Shown: positions 43,148 through 51,755 of the stretch, piece after piece
Position numbering within the stretch: position 1 is the first letter of the stretch
How the letters are laid out: each line of letters begins with the position of its first letter
NCBI RefSeq assembly: GCF_900104115.1
Contig: NZ_FNJM01000017.1
Coordinates: forward strand, 1-64,000
DNA: 64,000 bases
Origin: Clostridium gasigenes
Lineage (GTDB): Bacteria; Bacillota; Clostridia; Clostridiales; Clostridiaceae
Direction: 5' to 3'
Made by a program: the position numbers and the translations under genes
The notes under the pieces: generated by a model
Database searches by the model: none
Seen by the model: the letters and a program-made list of their open reading frames with translations, nothing else
Told to the model about the DNA's origin: nothing

Positions 43148-43654
43148 AAGCGGATGAAAATTTGCAAATTAAATCTAACAAAAGATTAAATGAAGAATTA
43201 ATAAAGGCAAGTAAGGTTTGCATAGCTGGTTTAATAGCTGTATATATCAGCAATGTATTATGGTACTCCAGGGCATCTACCATGACTATTACAGTTTTTT
43301 TGCTTTTAGTTTCATATCCAGCAGTATCCTATAAATCCTGGTGATGTAGCAGAGAAGTCGTTGATGAAGATATCAACAGATATATTATTAAATATGGAAT
43401 CATTAATAAAATATAGGGGGATATTTGGAGAAACGTATAGCGATTTTAATAAACATTTACAAGCGTTAACTGCTAATCTAGTCATATTGGAAAAGGACAT
43501 TAATATTATATCAGGTGGTTTTCATTTAAAGGAACATAGCAATAAATTAAAGAAATATAATCAATTGCAACAGGTAGCAATTGCAGCAGATAATTATTTA
43601 AAGATTATTTCAGAATTAAATGATGACTTTGTTAGCTTAGAGCAAATAATTTAA
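43144..43654 (+). pseudogene. Probable frameshifted gene pair region
   Basis: A TTG-started frame at 43144-43344 (NKRLNEELIKASKVCIAGLI) ends in other-frame text. From about 43310 the frame that ends at 43654 reads QQYPINPGDVAEKSLMKIST and then a helical region (NYLKIISELNDDFVSLEQII). A T-run near 43301 may be the shift point. The second frame could start at ATG 43364 without a good ribosome site. Domain not recognised. Confidence 0.4.
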
Positions 43655-43752
43655 AAGCATTTATTGATTAAATTTTATTATTATGATAAAAGATAGCAAA
43701 AGACTTAGGATACAATTCAGCCGTAGTTTGTAGTAGTAAGAAATATTATAAA

Positions 43753-43793
43753 AGGAAAGCCAACGATATTAAATTATCCTTGGCTTTCTTTTA
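43753..43793 (+). terminator. Terminator
   Basis: AAAGCCAA...TTGGCTTTCTTTT with a T-rich tail separates the preceding remnants from the biosynthetic operon. Confidence 0.75.
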
Positions 43794-43866
43794 TGAAATT
43801 ATTAAAGTGTATCTAATTATAAAAAATAAAATATATTATAAAATTGTTGCAAACATATAACATATA

Positions 43867-43895
43867 TTGAGAAAAATATAAAAATATGTTATAGT
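43867..43895 (+). promoter_or_regulatory. Promoter of the KAS III-ACP-ATP-grasp operon
   Basis: TTGAGA at 43867-43872, a 17-base spacer, and TATAGT at 43890-43895 with the extended TG. A 140-base AT-rich leader follows before the first gene. Confidence 0.65.
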
Positions 43896-44034
43896 TATAA
43901 AAATACAATATTTTACACAATAATGTTAAATATTCACAATAATTAGTGTCTTTAAGTTTATATGTTAATACATTTAATTAAATAATAAAGAAAAATTTTA
44001 ATATTTATAAAATAAAAAATAGGAGTTTATAAGT

Positions 44035-44955
44035 ATGAGTTATATAAGTTATTTAGATTATTACATCCCAGAAACATATGTACAAGCAGAAGAAATTTTA
44101 AAAGAAGTAAATGCTGAATCTATTAATGTAAACTATTTGCTAAATCAAGGGAAGATTAAAAATATTTCCGTAGAAAATAATTTAAATGAACATGAAATGT
44201 TATTTAAATTATTGGACAAGTATAGCAGCAATAATTCAACAAATGATTTTGATGCAATTATTTTTCAAGGTGCTGATAAGAATATTTGTAATGAAATGAG
44301 CATACCGTATGTAATTATTGAAAAATATAATATGAATAAAGCAACTGTTTTTGCTTTGAATCAAGAATGTTCAGCAACAATTCAAGGTATTGAGATTGCT
44401 AACGGTCTAATTAATAGCAAGAAAGCTAATAAAATATTGGTAGCTAGTGTTTGTATGGCTAAAAATTCACAAGAGCGATATGAACCTCCTTGCATAATAG
44501 GGGATGGAGCCAGCTTAGTTGTCATTGAAAATCAAGGAGATATAAAAATTTTAGATTCTTTTTCTAAATCAGATGGTAAATGTAGTTATAACACTTATAT
44601 GAATATTCCTTTTGAACGTTCTCAAAAAGAAATTTCTATAAATATTAAAAATACAATACTAACGCTTCTTGAAAACAATAATTTAACAAGTGATGATATC
44701 AAAATGATAGTGCCACAAAATGTAAATAAAGTTCTATATAAATTACATGCTAAGCTTTTGAAAGTATCTATTGAAAAATTTTTTCTAAGCAATATACCTT
44801 TTGGAGGTCATATTGGAGATGTAGATGTTATTAGAAATCTAAAAGACATTACTGATGAAAAATTATTGTTAAAAAACGATAAGGTAGTTTTATTAGCCAT
44901 GGGGCTGACTGCAAATAATGAAAATTATGCATCTATATTAATTGAAAAACTTTAA
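44035..44955 (+). CDS. KAS III-like condensing enzyme with atypical catalytic residues
   Basis: The 306-residue protein has the thiolase fold of 3-oxoacyl-ACP synthase III: nucleophile Cys in ALNQECSATIQGIEIANGL and the later strand-loop IGDGASLVVIE. The usual His (PHQAN) is replaced by VPQNVNK, and the usual Asn segment reads NIPFGGHIGDVD, so the condensing His/Asn are not in place; a His is nearby. It may act as an acyl transferase or a condensing enzyme with different chemistry. It heads an operon with its own ACP. Confidence 0.75.
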   Translation: MSYISYLDYYIPETYVQAEEILKEVNAESINVNYLLNQGKIKNISVENNLNEHEMLFKLLDKYSSNNSTNDFDAIIFQGADKNICNEMSIPYVIIEKYNMNKATVFALNQECSATIQGIEIANGLINSKKANKILVASVCMAKNSQERYEPPCIIGDGASLVVIENQGDIKILDSFSKSDGKCSYNTYMNIPFERSQKEISINIKNTILTLLENNNLTSDDIKMIVPQNVNKVLYKLHAKLLKVSIEKFFLSNIPFGGHIGDVDVIRNLKDITDEKLLLKNDKVVLLAMGLTANNENYASILIEKL

Positions 44956-45043
44956 GATATATTTTATTGTTTAAGGCTAGAAGTTGGCAAAGTCGACTTT
45001 TATATAAGTAAAATTATTAAAAATATTAAAGGAGGACTTATTT

Positions 45044-45277
45044 ATGGAACAAAAAATAATTAATATTCTATCAGAAATAAAGGAGGATGAAACCTTAAAG
45101 AATTCATTGTCTTCAGATTCAAAAATAATTGATAAAGTGGGGCTTGATTCACTTCAGATGATTAATTTTATTTTGATGGTAGAAGAAGCTTTTAATATAG
45201 AGATTGACTATGAAGAATTTGACTTTGATTATTTAGAATCTATAAATTCATTTTGCAATTTTCTCAAAGCAATATAA
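45044..45277 (+). CDS. Acyl carrier protein
   Basis: The 77-residue acidic four-helix protein has the phosphopantetheine site GLDSLQMINF (Ser in D-S-L). AAAGGAGG precedes ATG 45044. It is dedicated to this operon, 88 bases after the KAS III-like gene and 16 before the ATP-grasp gene, and presumably carries the acyl or aminoacyl intermediate. Confidence 0.9.
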   Translation: MEQKIINILSEIKEDETLKNSLSSDSKIIDKVGLDSLQMINFILMVEEAFNIEIDYEEFDFDYLESINSFCNFLKAI

Positions 45278-45293
45278 TTAAAGGAGATTATTA

Positions 45294-46634
45294 ATGAATA
45301 AAACTATTTTAATTGGTGAGTTTAACTCAGAAAAGTATTGGCAAGAGGAAGGCTATGCAAAGCTACCAGAAATTCCAGATAAGAATAGTTATAATATTAT
45401 ACGTTCTATGGACGAGCTTTTATTCCCATTAGCTAAATCAAAGGATTTATTAATAACGAGATATAAGTTTAATTCGTTTTTAAAAGATTATTTGGAGAAA
45501 ATAGGCTTTGACTTTTTATGTACTAACAAAAATATAGAAACCGTTGAAACTTCAAAGGATAATAGTATTTTTAAAACTATTTATGACAACTTAAATTTAT
45601 TTAGTGCTAGTTTGCCATGTGATGTTACAAATATGGAACTATCACCTTATTCTATAATTGGATACTGCAAGGAGCTTGCTCATTCTTTAAATCTTCAGTT
45701 TAATGGGTGCGATTATAAAACAGTAAAGGAAGTTAATTCAAAGGTATATTCTCAAAAATTATCTGAGGCATTAAATCTTAAATATTTTGGTGAGGTTATA
45801 ACTAGTCATGAAGAACTTAAATTATTAGCTAGTAACCCTAGATTTAATAGTGGATTATTAATTAAAGATCCATATGGTGTATCTGGAAAAGGAAACATGC
45901 TTTTAAACTCAAATGCACTGGTAAACAGAATTTCAAAATATCTTAAATCCCAAGAAGATAAAGGATTAAAAACACTTTTTGTAGTTGAACCATTTCTTCA
46001 AAAGGAAATTGATTTTTCTTGTGGCTTTAACATTTCAAAAGGTGGTAAATTCACAATTATTAGTGTGCAGAAAATGGTTAATTTTAATTTTTCTTATTTA
46101 GGATCAATTACGGCAGATAAAGACTTTATAGATTATTTATATAAGGAAAATTATTTTTCAACTATAGAAAATATTGCAAACAAGTTATATGATGATGGAT
46201 ATTTTGGAGATGTATGTATTGATTCTATGATTTTAGTTAATGGCGACATTGTTCCTATTATAGAAATAAATTGTAGGAAATCTATGGGATTTATAAACTA
46301 CTATTTAGATGAATACTTAAAAAAATATGACCTTAAGGGTTCTTTATGTTCCTTAAATCTAGGATATAAAAAAGATTTAACATTTGAAAAGTTATTTGAA
46401 GCCTTAGATAATGAAGACCTTATTTTTTATCCAAGTTCCCCTACAGGTTTAATCCCAGTATCCTCAAATACTCTATTCATAAATAGAGATTTGGATATTT
46501 TACCAAAAGAAGAAAAAATCTATAAAGGAAGATTTTATATGTGCATTATATCAAGTAGTACCCAGGGGCGGGAAGAAGTATTAAATGAAGTAAGAAAAAT
46601 ATTAGCTGATTTATTTGTTGAGGTGTACAATTAA
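45294..46634 (+). CDS. ATP-grasp ligase
   Basis: The 446-residue protein shows an ATP-grasp core: LLIKDPYGVSGKGNMLLN (nucleotide loop) and DVCIDSMILVNGDIVPIIEI followed by NCRKSMG, the Asp/Glu/Asn metal ligands and Arg. ATP-grasp ligases join a carboxylate to an amine or thiol through an acyl-phosphate, here perhaps loading an amino acid or peptide on the ACP or joining it to the acyl product. AAAGGAG precedes ATG 45294. Specific substrate unknown. Confidence 0.8.
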   Translation: MNKTILIGEFNSEKYWQEEGYAKLPEIPDKNSYNIIRSMDELLFPLAKSKDLLITRYKFNSFLKDYLEKIGFDFLCTNKNIETVETSKDNSIFKTIYDNLNLFSASLPCDVTNMELSPYSIIGYCKELAHSLNLQFNGCDYKTVKEVNSKVYSQKLSEALNLKYFGEVITSHEELKLLASNPRFNSGLLIKDPYGVSGKGNMLLNSNALVNRISKYLKSQEDKGLKTLFVVEPFLQKEIDFSCGFNISKGGKFTIISVQKMVNFNFSYLGSITADKDFIDYLYKENYFSTIENIANKLYDDGYFGDVCIDSMILVNGDIVPIIEINCRKSMGFINYYLDEYLKKYDLKGSLCSLNLGYKKDLTFEKLFEALDNEDLIFYPSSPTGLIPVSSNTLFINRDLDILPKEEKIYKGRFYMCIISSSTQGREEVLNEVRKILADLFVEVYN

Positions 46635-46700
46635 AGGATTTAAATAAATAATAAATTAATGTGTTACTTAAATACTAATTATAAAAAAGAGGTAAGAAAT

Positions 46701-47783
46701 ATGAAAGTTGCCGTTTTATGTTCTGGAGTAGGTCTTGGAGTTTATGTTCCAGGTCTAATAATAAATAGAGACTTAAAGAAAAATAATATTTCTTCCGAAG
46801 TGTTTATTCTTGAGAATCTCATTAAGGAAGAGAAAAAAAATAAGATACCTATGAATAAGGATGCTTATCATAAAAAATTTTCAGTAGCATTAATTGGACT
46901 TAAAATATCTAAAAATATGATGGATTCAATATGCCAAGAAAAACTGGAAAGTATTATTGATTACTGGGTTAAGGAGAAGATAAGCTATTTTATTGTTGTT
47001 TCTGGATTTTGGTTACCAATAATAGATATTTATAAAAAAAGATATTCTCAGTTAGATATACATTGCGAGTGTGTTCATATAGATGCTGATGTATCAGCTT
47101 CTTGGAAAAAAGCAAAGATAACACCGGATTATTGTCATAGTGAACTTTTATATAGTTACAATGAGCGCAAGCTCCTTAAGGATTTACTTATTTCTGATGA
47201 ACACCCTATTTCATTTAAAGATAGAGAGGACAGGCTTTTGGTCCATGGAGGTGGATGGGGTTTAGGAACTTATACCAGTAAAATAGAGGAACTAAATAGA
47301 AATTCAATTAAGCTTAATATTATAGCTTATGATTATTCTGAAGTTAAATTTCATGATGAACTTAATAAATATTTTATGATTGATCCAAGTTGGTCTCCTT
47401 GGATAAGAAATAAAGATGGAGATTATATATTTCCTCCATTTTCAGAAGTTAAAAGTAATGTAACTGAGTTTAAAAGTAATAATGACTATCCAGAGGTGTT
47501 TAATTTAATTCGCACAGTTAAAGGAATTGTTAGTAAGCCAGGTGGTGCAACACTTATAGATTCTTTATCAGCTGCAACTCCTTTAATAATGCTTGAGCCC
47601 TTTGGAGAACATGAAAAGAAAAATGCAGAGTTATGGCATAGCTTAGGATTTGGTATATATTATGATGATTTCATAAATATACATTATAAAATGGACTTTT
47701 TAGAAAAACTTCATAATAATATTTTAAATCAAGTAGGAAAAAGAGAAAGTTATATTTCTTATTTAATAAGTAAAATAAATTAA
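46701..47783 (+). CDS. MurG-like GT-B glycosyltransferase
   Basis: From ATG 46701 (AAGAGG upstream), the 360-residue protein starts with a Rossmann-like MKVAVLCSGVGLGVYVPGL and ends with the nucleotide-sugar domain signature GIVSKPGGATLIDSLSAATP, LIMLEPFGEHEKKNAELWHS, as in MurG/UGT enzymes. It may glycosylate the product of this operon. The upstream in-frame ATG at 46659 lacks a ribosome site. Confidence 0.75.
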   Translation: MKVAVLCSGVGLGVYVPGLIINRDLKKNNISSEVFILENLIKEEKKNKIPMNKDAYHKKFSVALIGLKISKNMMDSICQEKLESIIDYWVKEKISYFIVVSGFWLPIIDIYKKRYSQLDIHCECVHIDADVSASWKKAKITPDYCHSELLYSYNERKLLKDLLISDEHPISFKDREDRLLVHGGGWGLGTYTSKIEELNRNSIKLNIIAYDYSEVKFHDELNKYFMIDPSWSPWIRNKDGDYIFPPFSEVKSNVTEFKSNNDYPEVFNLIRTVKGIVSKPGGATLIDSLSAATPLIMLEPFGEHEKKNAELWHSLGFGIYYDDFINIHYKMDFLEKLHNNILNQVGKRESYISYLISKIN

Positions 47784-47803
47784 AGTAAAGGGAGGTTTTT
47801 TTT

Positions 47804-48976
47804 ATGCAACCAAGTACTAATGTAAAGTTTGATAAAAATAGTTTTAATACACTTAAAAATACACTTAAAAATATATCCCATACAAAACATAATAGAGATA
47901 ATGATAAATTATTTGCTACTAGCCTTCCAGTTGAAATAGGAATTCAACTAACTAATAAATGCAATTTACGTTGTAAACACTGTTTTGAATGGAATGAGGA
48001 TGGATATCTTAATAACAGAGATGATTCGACTAAATCAGGTGAATTAGATAAATCTGTATTAAACCAAATATTTCTTCAAACTAAAGAAGCTAAATCTAAT
48101 ATGTATCTATGGGGAGGAGAGCCTCTTTGTTATACCCATTGGGATGAAGTAGTTTCAATACTTGAGAAAGATAAACGTTGGACTGTAATATGTACAAATG
48201 GAATCCTTTTAGATAAAAAATTAGATTCCTTATTGAAAATATCAGAAAATATAGTACTTCTTATTAGTGTTGATGGATTTGAAGTGGAAAATGATGATAT
48301 GCGTGGAAAAGGAACATTTAAAAAAGTAATTGATAATATAAAACTATTTGTAGATTTAAAGAAAAAAGGAATATTTAAGGGCGAAATTTCCATAAACTGT
48401 GTTATAAGTGAAGCTATGGCTGGAAAATTATATAGTTTTATGGAGTTTTTCGAAAAGCTAGGTATTAATACTGTATACTTTGGGTATCCATGGTATTTAC
48501 CTGAAGAGACAGCAAGTAATATGGATATATACTTTAAAGAAAAATTTAATTGGTTAAAAACTTTAGAGGATAACTATATTCCAAGTTGGCATTCATATAA
48601 ATATCATCTTAATAAAGAAGTTTTAGACATTTTAATTCCCGAAATACAAAGGTTAAATAGTAGAGTTTGGAATATACGCATTAGATTTCAACCAGCCTTA
48701 GAAATACCACAAATTGAAAAGTTTATAGCTGGAGAAGAAAGTGCAGCACAAGATAGGAATTGTTGCCTTTCAATGTCCAATCGTATGAATGTACTTCCAT
48801 CTGGTGAAGTGACTGTTTGCAAAAACTTCCCAGAATTTACTGTGGGAGATTTAAATAATGAGACAGTGGAAGATCTATGGCATAATGATAGTATTAGAAA
48901 ATGTAGGGAAATACTAGGTTCAAAGCTAACGCCTGTATGCTCTAAATGTATTCTTCTATATCTACACGGAGTATAA
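47804..48976 (+). CDS. Radical SAM/SPASM enzyme
   Basis: The 390-residue protein has the SAM cluster motif in QLTNKCNLRCKHCFEW (C-x3-C-x2-C), YLWGGEPL, and a C-terminal SPASM-type Cys set (DRNCCLSMSNRMNVLPSG, VCKNFPEFTVGDL, VCSKC). SPASM enzymes usually modify peptides (thioether or C-C links) or act as dehydrogenases. GGGAGG precedes ATG 47804. It closes the five-gene operon. Confidence 0.85.
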   Translation: MQPSTNVKFDKNSFNTLKNTLKNISHTKHNRDNDKLFATSLPVEIGIQLTNKCNLRCKHCFEWNEDGYLNNRDDSTKSGELDKSVLNQIFLQTKEAKSNMYLWGGEPLCYTHWDEVVSILEKDKRWTVICTNGILLDKKLDSLLKISENIVLLISVDGFEVENDDMRGKGTFKKVIDNIKLFVDLKKKGIFKGEISINCVISEAMAGKLYSFMEFFEKLGINTVYFGYPWYLPEETASNMDIYFKEKFNWLKTLEDNYIPSWHSYKYHLNKEVLDILIPEIQRLNSRVWNIRIRFQPALEIPQIEKFIAGEESAAQDRNCCLSMSNRMNVLPSGEVTVCKNFPEFTVGDLNNETVEDLWHNDSIRKCREILGSKLTPVCSKCILLYLHGV

Positions 48977-48994
48977 ATAATGGCAACACGGATT

Positions 48995-49031
48995 CCTTCC
49001 ATCCCATTTATATGGTGATGGAGGTTTTTTT
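48995..49031 (+). terminator. Terminator of the biosynthetic operon
   Basis: CCTTCCATCCCAT pairs with TGGTGATGGAGG followed by seven T. Confidence 0.85.
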
Positions 49032-49084
49032 GTTTAATCAAATGAAGAATGTGAGGTTTAAATTCGAAAAAGATAAGTTGAGGC

Positions 49085-49222
49085 ACTAATGATTTTAAAG
49101 AATTTATAGATGAATACGATACTCCAATACACCAAGGTCATTTCGAAGAATATTATTCTGAAATGATAGGATTTATGAGAAATTTCTTATCAGCTGCATT
49201 AAAGGTAAGGAAGTTCTTATAA
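49085..49222 (+). pseudogene. Headless gene fragment
   Basis: A frame without start reads NDFKEFIDEYDTPIHQGHFE, EYYSEMIGFMRNFLSAALKV and stops. It is probably a decayed C-terminus. Confidence 0.4.
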
Positions 49223-49432
49223 AACAAGCTTTAGAATTATAAAAAATGAGGAAATATTAAAATCAACTATTAAAGCATTTAAAAAAATGATATAATATAA
49301 ATATAAATTTATTCGCCAAGAAAGAAGTTGACACAAGAAAAATATAATACTATAAAAATTAAATTAGAAAATATTAAGATTATTAATAATAATTAATTTT
49401 ATATATACTATAGTTAGTATAAGGAGTGAAAA

Positions 49433-49696
49433 ATGGATAAAGAGATGTTAAAAGCATTAAGTAGTTTACTTGATGAGAAGTTAGAACCAATTAAAAATCA
49501 ACTTAATGAAAACACACAAATTTTAAAAGCATTAGAACATTCAGCAGAAGTAAATAAAGCAGAGCAGGATAAAAGGGGTAATGATATAGCTCATATTAAA
49601 GGTGATGTTGAATCTATTAAAAAAGATTTATTACAAGTTGAACTGGTTACATCTAATAATTGGAGTGAAATAACTAAATTAAAAGCAGTAAAATAA
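49433..49696 (+). CDS. Coiled-coil small protein, copy 2
   Basis: The 87-residue helical protein (LLDEKLEPIKNQLNENTQIL, GDVESIKKDLLQVELVTSNN) ends ITKLKAVK like copy 1. AAGGAG precedes ATG 49433. Function unknown. Confidence 0.75.
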   Translation: MDKEMLKALSSLLDEKLEPIKNQLNENTQILKALEHSAEVNKAEQDKRGNDIAHIKGDVESIKKDLLQVELVTSNNWSEITKLKAVK

Positions 49697-49702
49697 CATA
49701 AC

Positions 49703-49748
49703 AAAAAGGTGGTATTTCGTGTCGCATACACGAAATACCACCTTTTTT
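49703..49748 (+). terminator. Family-specific terminator, copy C
   Basis: AAAAAGGTGGTATTTCGTGT and CACGAAATACCACCTTTTTT form the same perfect stem as at 33937. Confidence 0.9.
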
Positions 49749-49769
49749 ATTAATTTAATACCTATGATT

Positions 49770-49888
49770 GTAAATGATTATTCAAATTCTTGGGTAAAGC
49801 CTAATGTGTATAAAGATTTTGGAAAAAGTGATGTAGATAAAATTGAAAATAGTAATGTATCTAATTTATTTGAACCAAGAGGTGCTTA
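49770..49888 (+). pseudogene. Helicase gene fragment 1
   Basis: It matches 57405-57515 of the helicase gene: DYSNSWVKPNVYKDFGKSDV and SNVSNLFEPRGA, then stop. The 80 bases behind it (ACAGTATCAAATGAAATAAA) recur behind fragment 2 at 53616. Confidence 0.75.
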
Positions 49889-50603
49889 AAAACAGTATCA
49901 AATGAAATAAATGACTTTATAGATAATCCTAATCTTATAAATGTAGTAAGGTTGTTTAATAAATTTAAATTGGATATAATAATATGTATATGAAAAGATC
50001 TATGACACATTATAATGTACCCGATAGAGTGGACAGTTGAAGACGGGGTATTATAAATAGGAGGAATAGTATGGCTATATATTTAAATACAATAAAACCA
50101 ATAGAAAATTATAAAAGACTAATAAATACTAAATATTTTGTGGATAAATATATGATAATAGAAAAAACTAATGAATTAATAAATACTACAAACAATTATT
50201 TATGTGTAACTAGACCTAGAAGATTTGGTAAATCTAGTGTTGCTGATATGTTAGGTAGTTATTATTCTAAAGCTGTGGATTCAAAAGAAGTTTTTGAAAG
50301 TTTGAAAATAAGTAAAGCTGACGGGTATGAAGAGCATTTAAATAAATACAATGTTATAAACATAAGCTTTAATACAATTCCAGATAAAAATAAAACCTAT
50401 GACGATTATATAGGTTTTATCCAAAGTGGATTAGTAGATGATATAAAGAACATGTATCCTACTTTAGAAATTAAAAATTATTTTAACATAAGTAATATGT
50501 TATCTGCCACAAATGAAAAATTTATATTTATTTTTGATGAGTGGGATTACATTTTCAATAATAACCTTTATGTAGAAAATCAAAATGATTTTTTAGAGTT
50601 CTT

Positions 50604-50623
50604 CGCTCTGCGCACCTTTGGCG
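50604..50623. repeat. 20-bp palindromic insert in copy 1
   Basis: Copy 2 reads TTCTTAAGAA here. Copy 1 reads TTCTT, then a GC-rich 20-mer starting CGCTCTGCG and ending TTTGGCG, then AAGAA. The insert is at the exact centre of a palindrome and itself extends the dyad (TTCTTCGC...GCGAAGAA). Confidence 0.8.
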
Positions 50624-51334
50624 AAGAAATATGTTGAAGGATCAACCTTACGTAGCACTTTGCTATATGACAGGAGTTCTACCAATAAAAAAATATTCTA
50701 GTGGTAGTGCGCTTAATATGTTTGATGAACATACAATGCTTAATGATATGATATATGGAGATTATTTTGGATTTACAGAAGAGGAAGTGATTGATCTTTG
50801 TAATAGAGAAAATGTTCTTTCATTTAGTGAAATAAGTGAGTGGTATAATGGCTATGTTAATGAGCAAGGAGTAAGAATGTATAATCCGCGTTCAGTTGTT
50901 AAAGCATTGCAAAATAAAAAGTGTAAAAGTTACTGGACTAACACTGGTGCTATGGATGAAGTATTAGAATATCTTAAATATAATACTTTAGAAATTCGTG
51001 ATGATGTTATAGAAATGGTTGCAGGTGGCGAAATTGATATAACTATAGACGAAGAGTTTAGAGCCGGGCAAGGAACCCCAAAAACTAAAGAGGAAATATA
51101 TTCTGCGATGATAGTTCTTGGGTTGTTATCATATTATGATGGGTATTTAAAGATACCTAATAAAGAACTTATGAAAGAGTTTCAAAAAGCTTTAAGAGAT
51201 GAATCCTTTGGGTATGTGTCAGAAATAATTGAAAACTCAAGGAAGATGTTAAAGGCTACAGTTAATGGGGATACAAAAACAGTTGTAGAAATACTTCATG
51301 ATATTCACAATTCTGAAATTCCAATACTTAAGTA

Positions 51335-51404
51335 CGGGAAGCCCGACTCATTACATTCGCTGGATAAGTTCAGAGGACCAAATCATAGATTTGGATCTTC
51401 ACTT
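51335..51404. repeat. 70-bp in-frame palindromic insert in copy 1
   Basis: It replaces 7 bases of copy 2 and adds 21 codons (GKPDSLHSLDKFRGPNHRFG). It contains two dyads, CGGG-AAG-CCCG and CCAAATC-AT-AGATTTGG, and is richer in G+C than its host gene. It falls at the junction between ATPase and nuclease domains. Confidence 0.75.
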
Positions 51405-51755
51405 GAGAATAGTTTATCATGTGGTCTAACACTTGCCTATCTTTCAGCTCGTGACACTTATAGAGTAGAACGTGAAGAGAAGAGTGGAAAAGGGTATGTT
51501 GATTTTTCATTTCATCCAAGACGAAAAAATGATATTCCGTTTATAGTTGAGCTAAAGAAGGATCATAGCCCAGAAGTGGCAATAAAACAAATAAAAGAAA
51601 AAGAATATGCGCAAAAGTTTAAAGATGAATATAAAGATAAAAAGGTGCTGGCAGTAGGCATTTGCTACAATTCAGAGACTAAAGAACATAGTTGTATTAT
51701 CGAAGAAATTTAAAGAAATGATAGAATCAAGATCATTGTGTGAGGGGTGAAAAGC

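Larger units (their letters stand above)
49266..49748 (+). repeat. Segmental duplication, copy 2
   Basis: It begins with CTATTAAAGCATTTAAAAAA, a copy of the regulator gene's last codons at 33505, then the same leader (ATATAATATAAATATAAATT, CAAGAAAGAAGTTG) and the same gene and terminator type. The piece thus seems to derive from the sugar locus. Confidence 0.75.
50071..51713 (+). pseudogene. AAA-ATPase-like / PD-(D/E)XK protein, copy 1, broken by insertions
   Basis: Relative to copy 2 this gene carries a 20-base insert at 50604-50623 that shifts the frame (ending EFFALRTFGEEIC at 50637), and a further 70-base insert at 51335-51404 that replaces 7 bases and keeps frame. Otherwise it keeps Walker A TRPRRFGKSSVADML, Walker B FIFIFDEWDYIF, and the nuclease segment GYVDFSFHPRRKNDIPFIVE. 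The 3' part could be made from TTG/ATG starts near 50631 as a separate protein. Confidence 0.8.
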
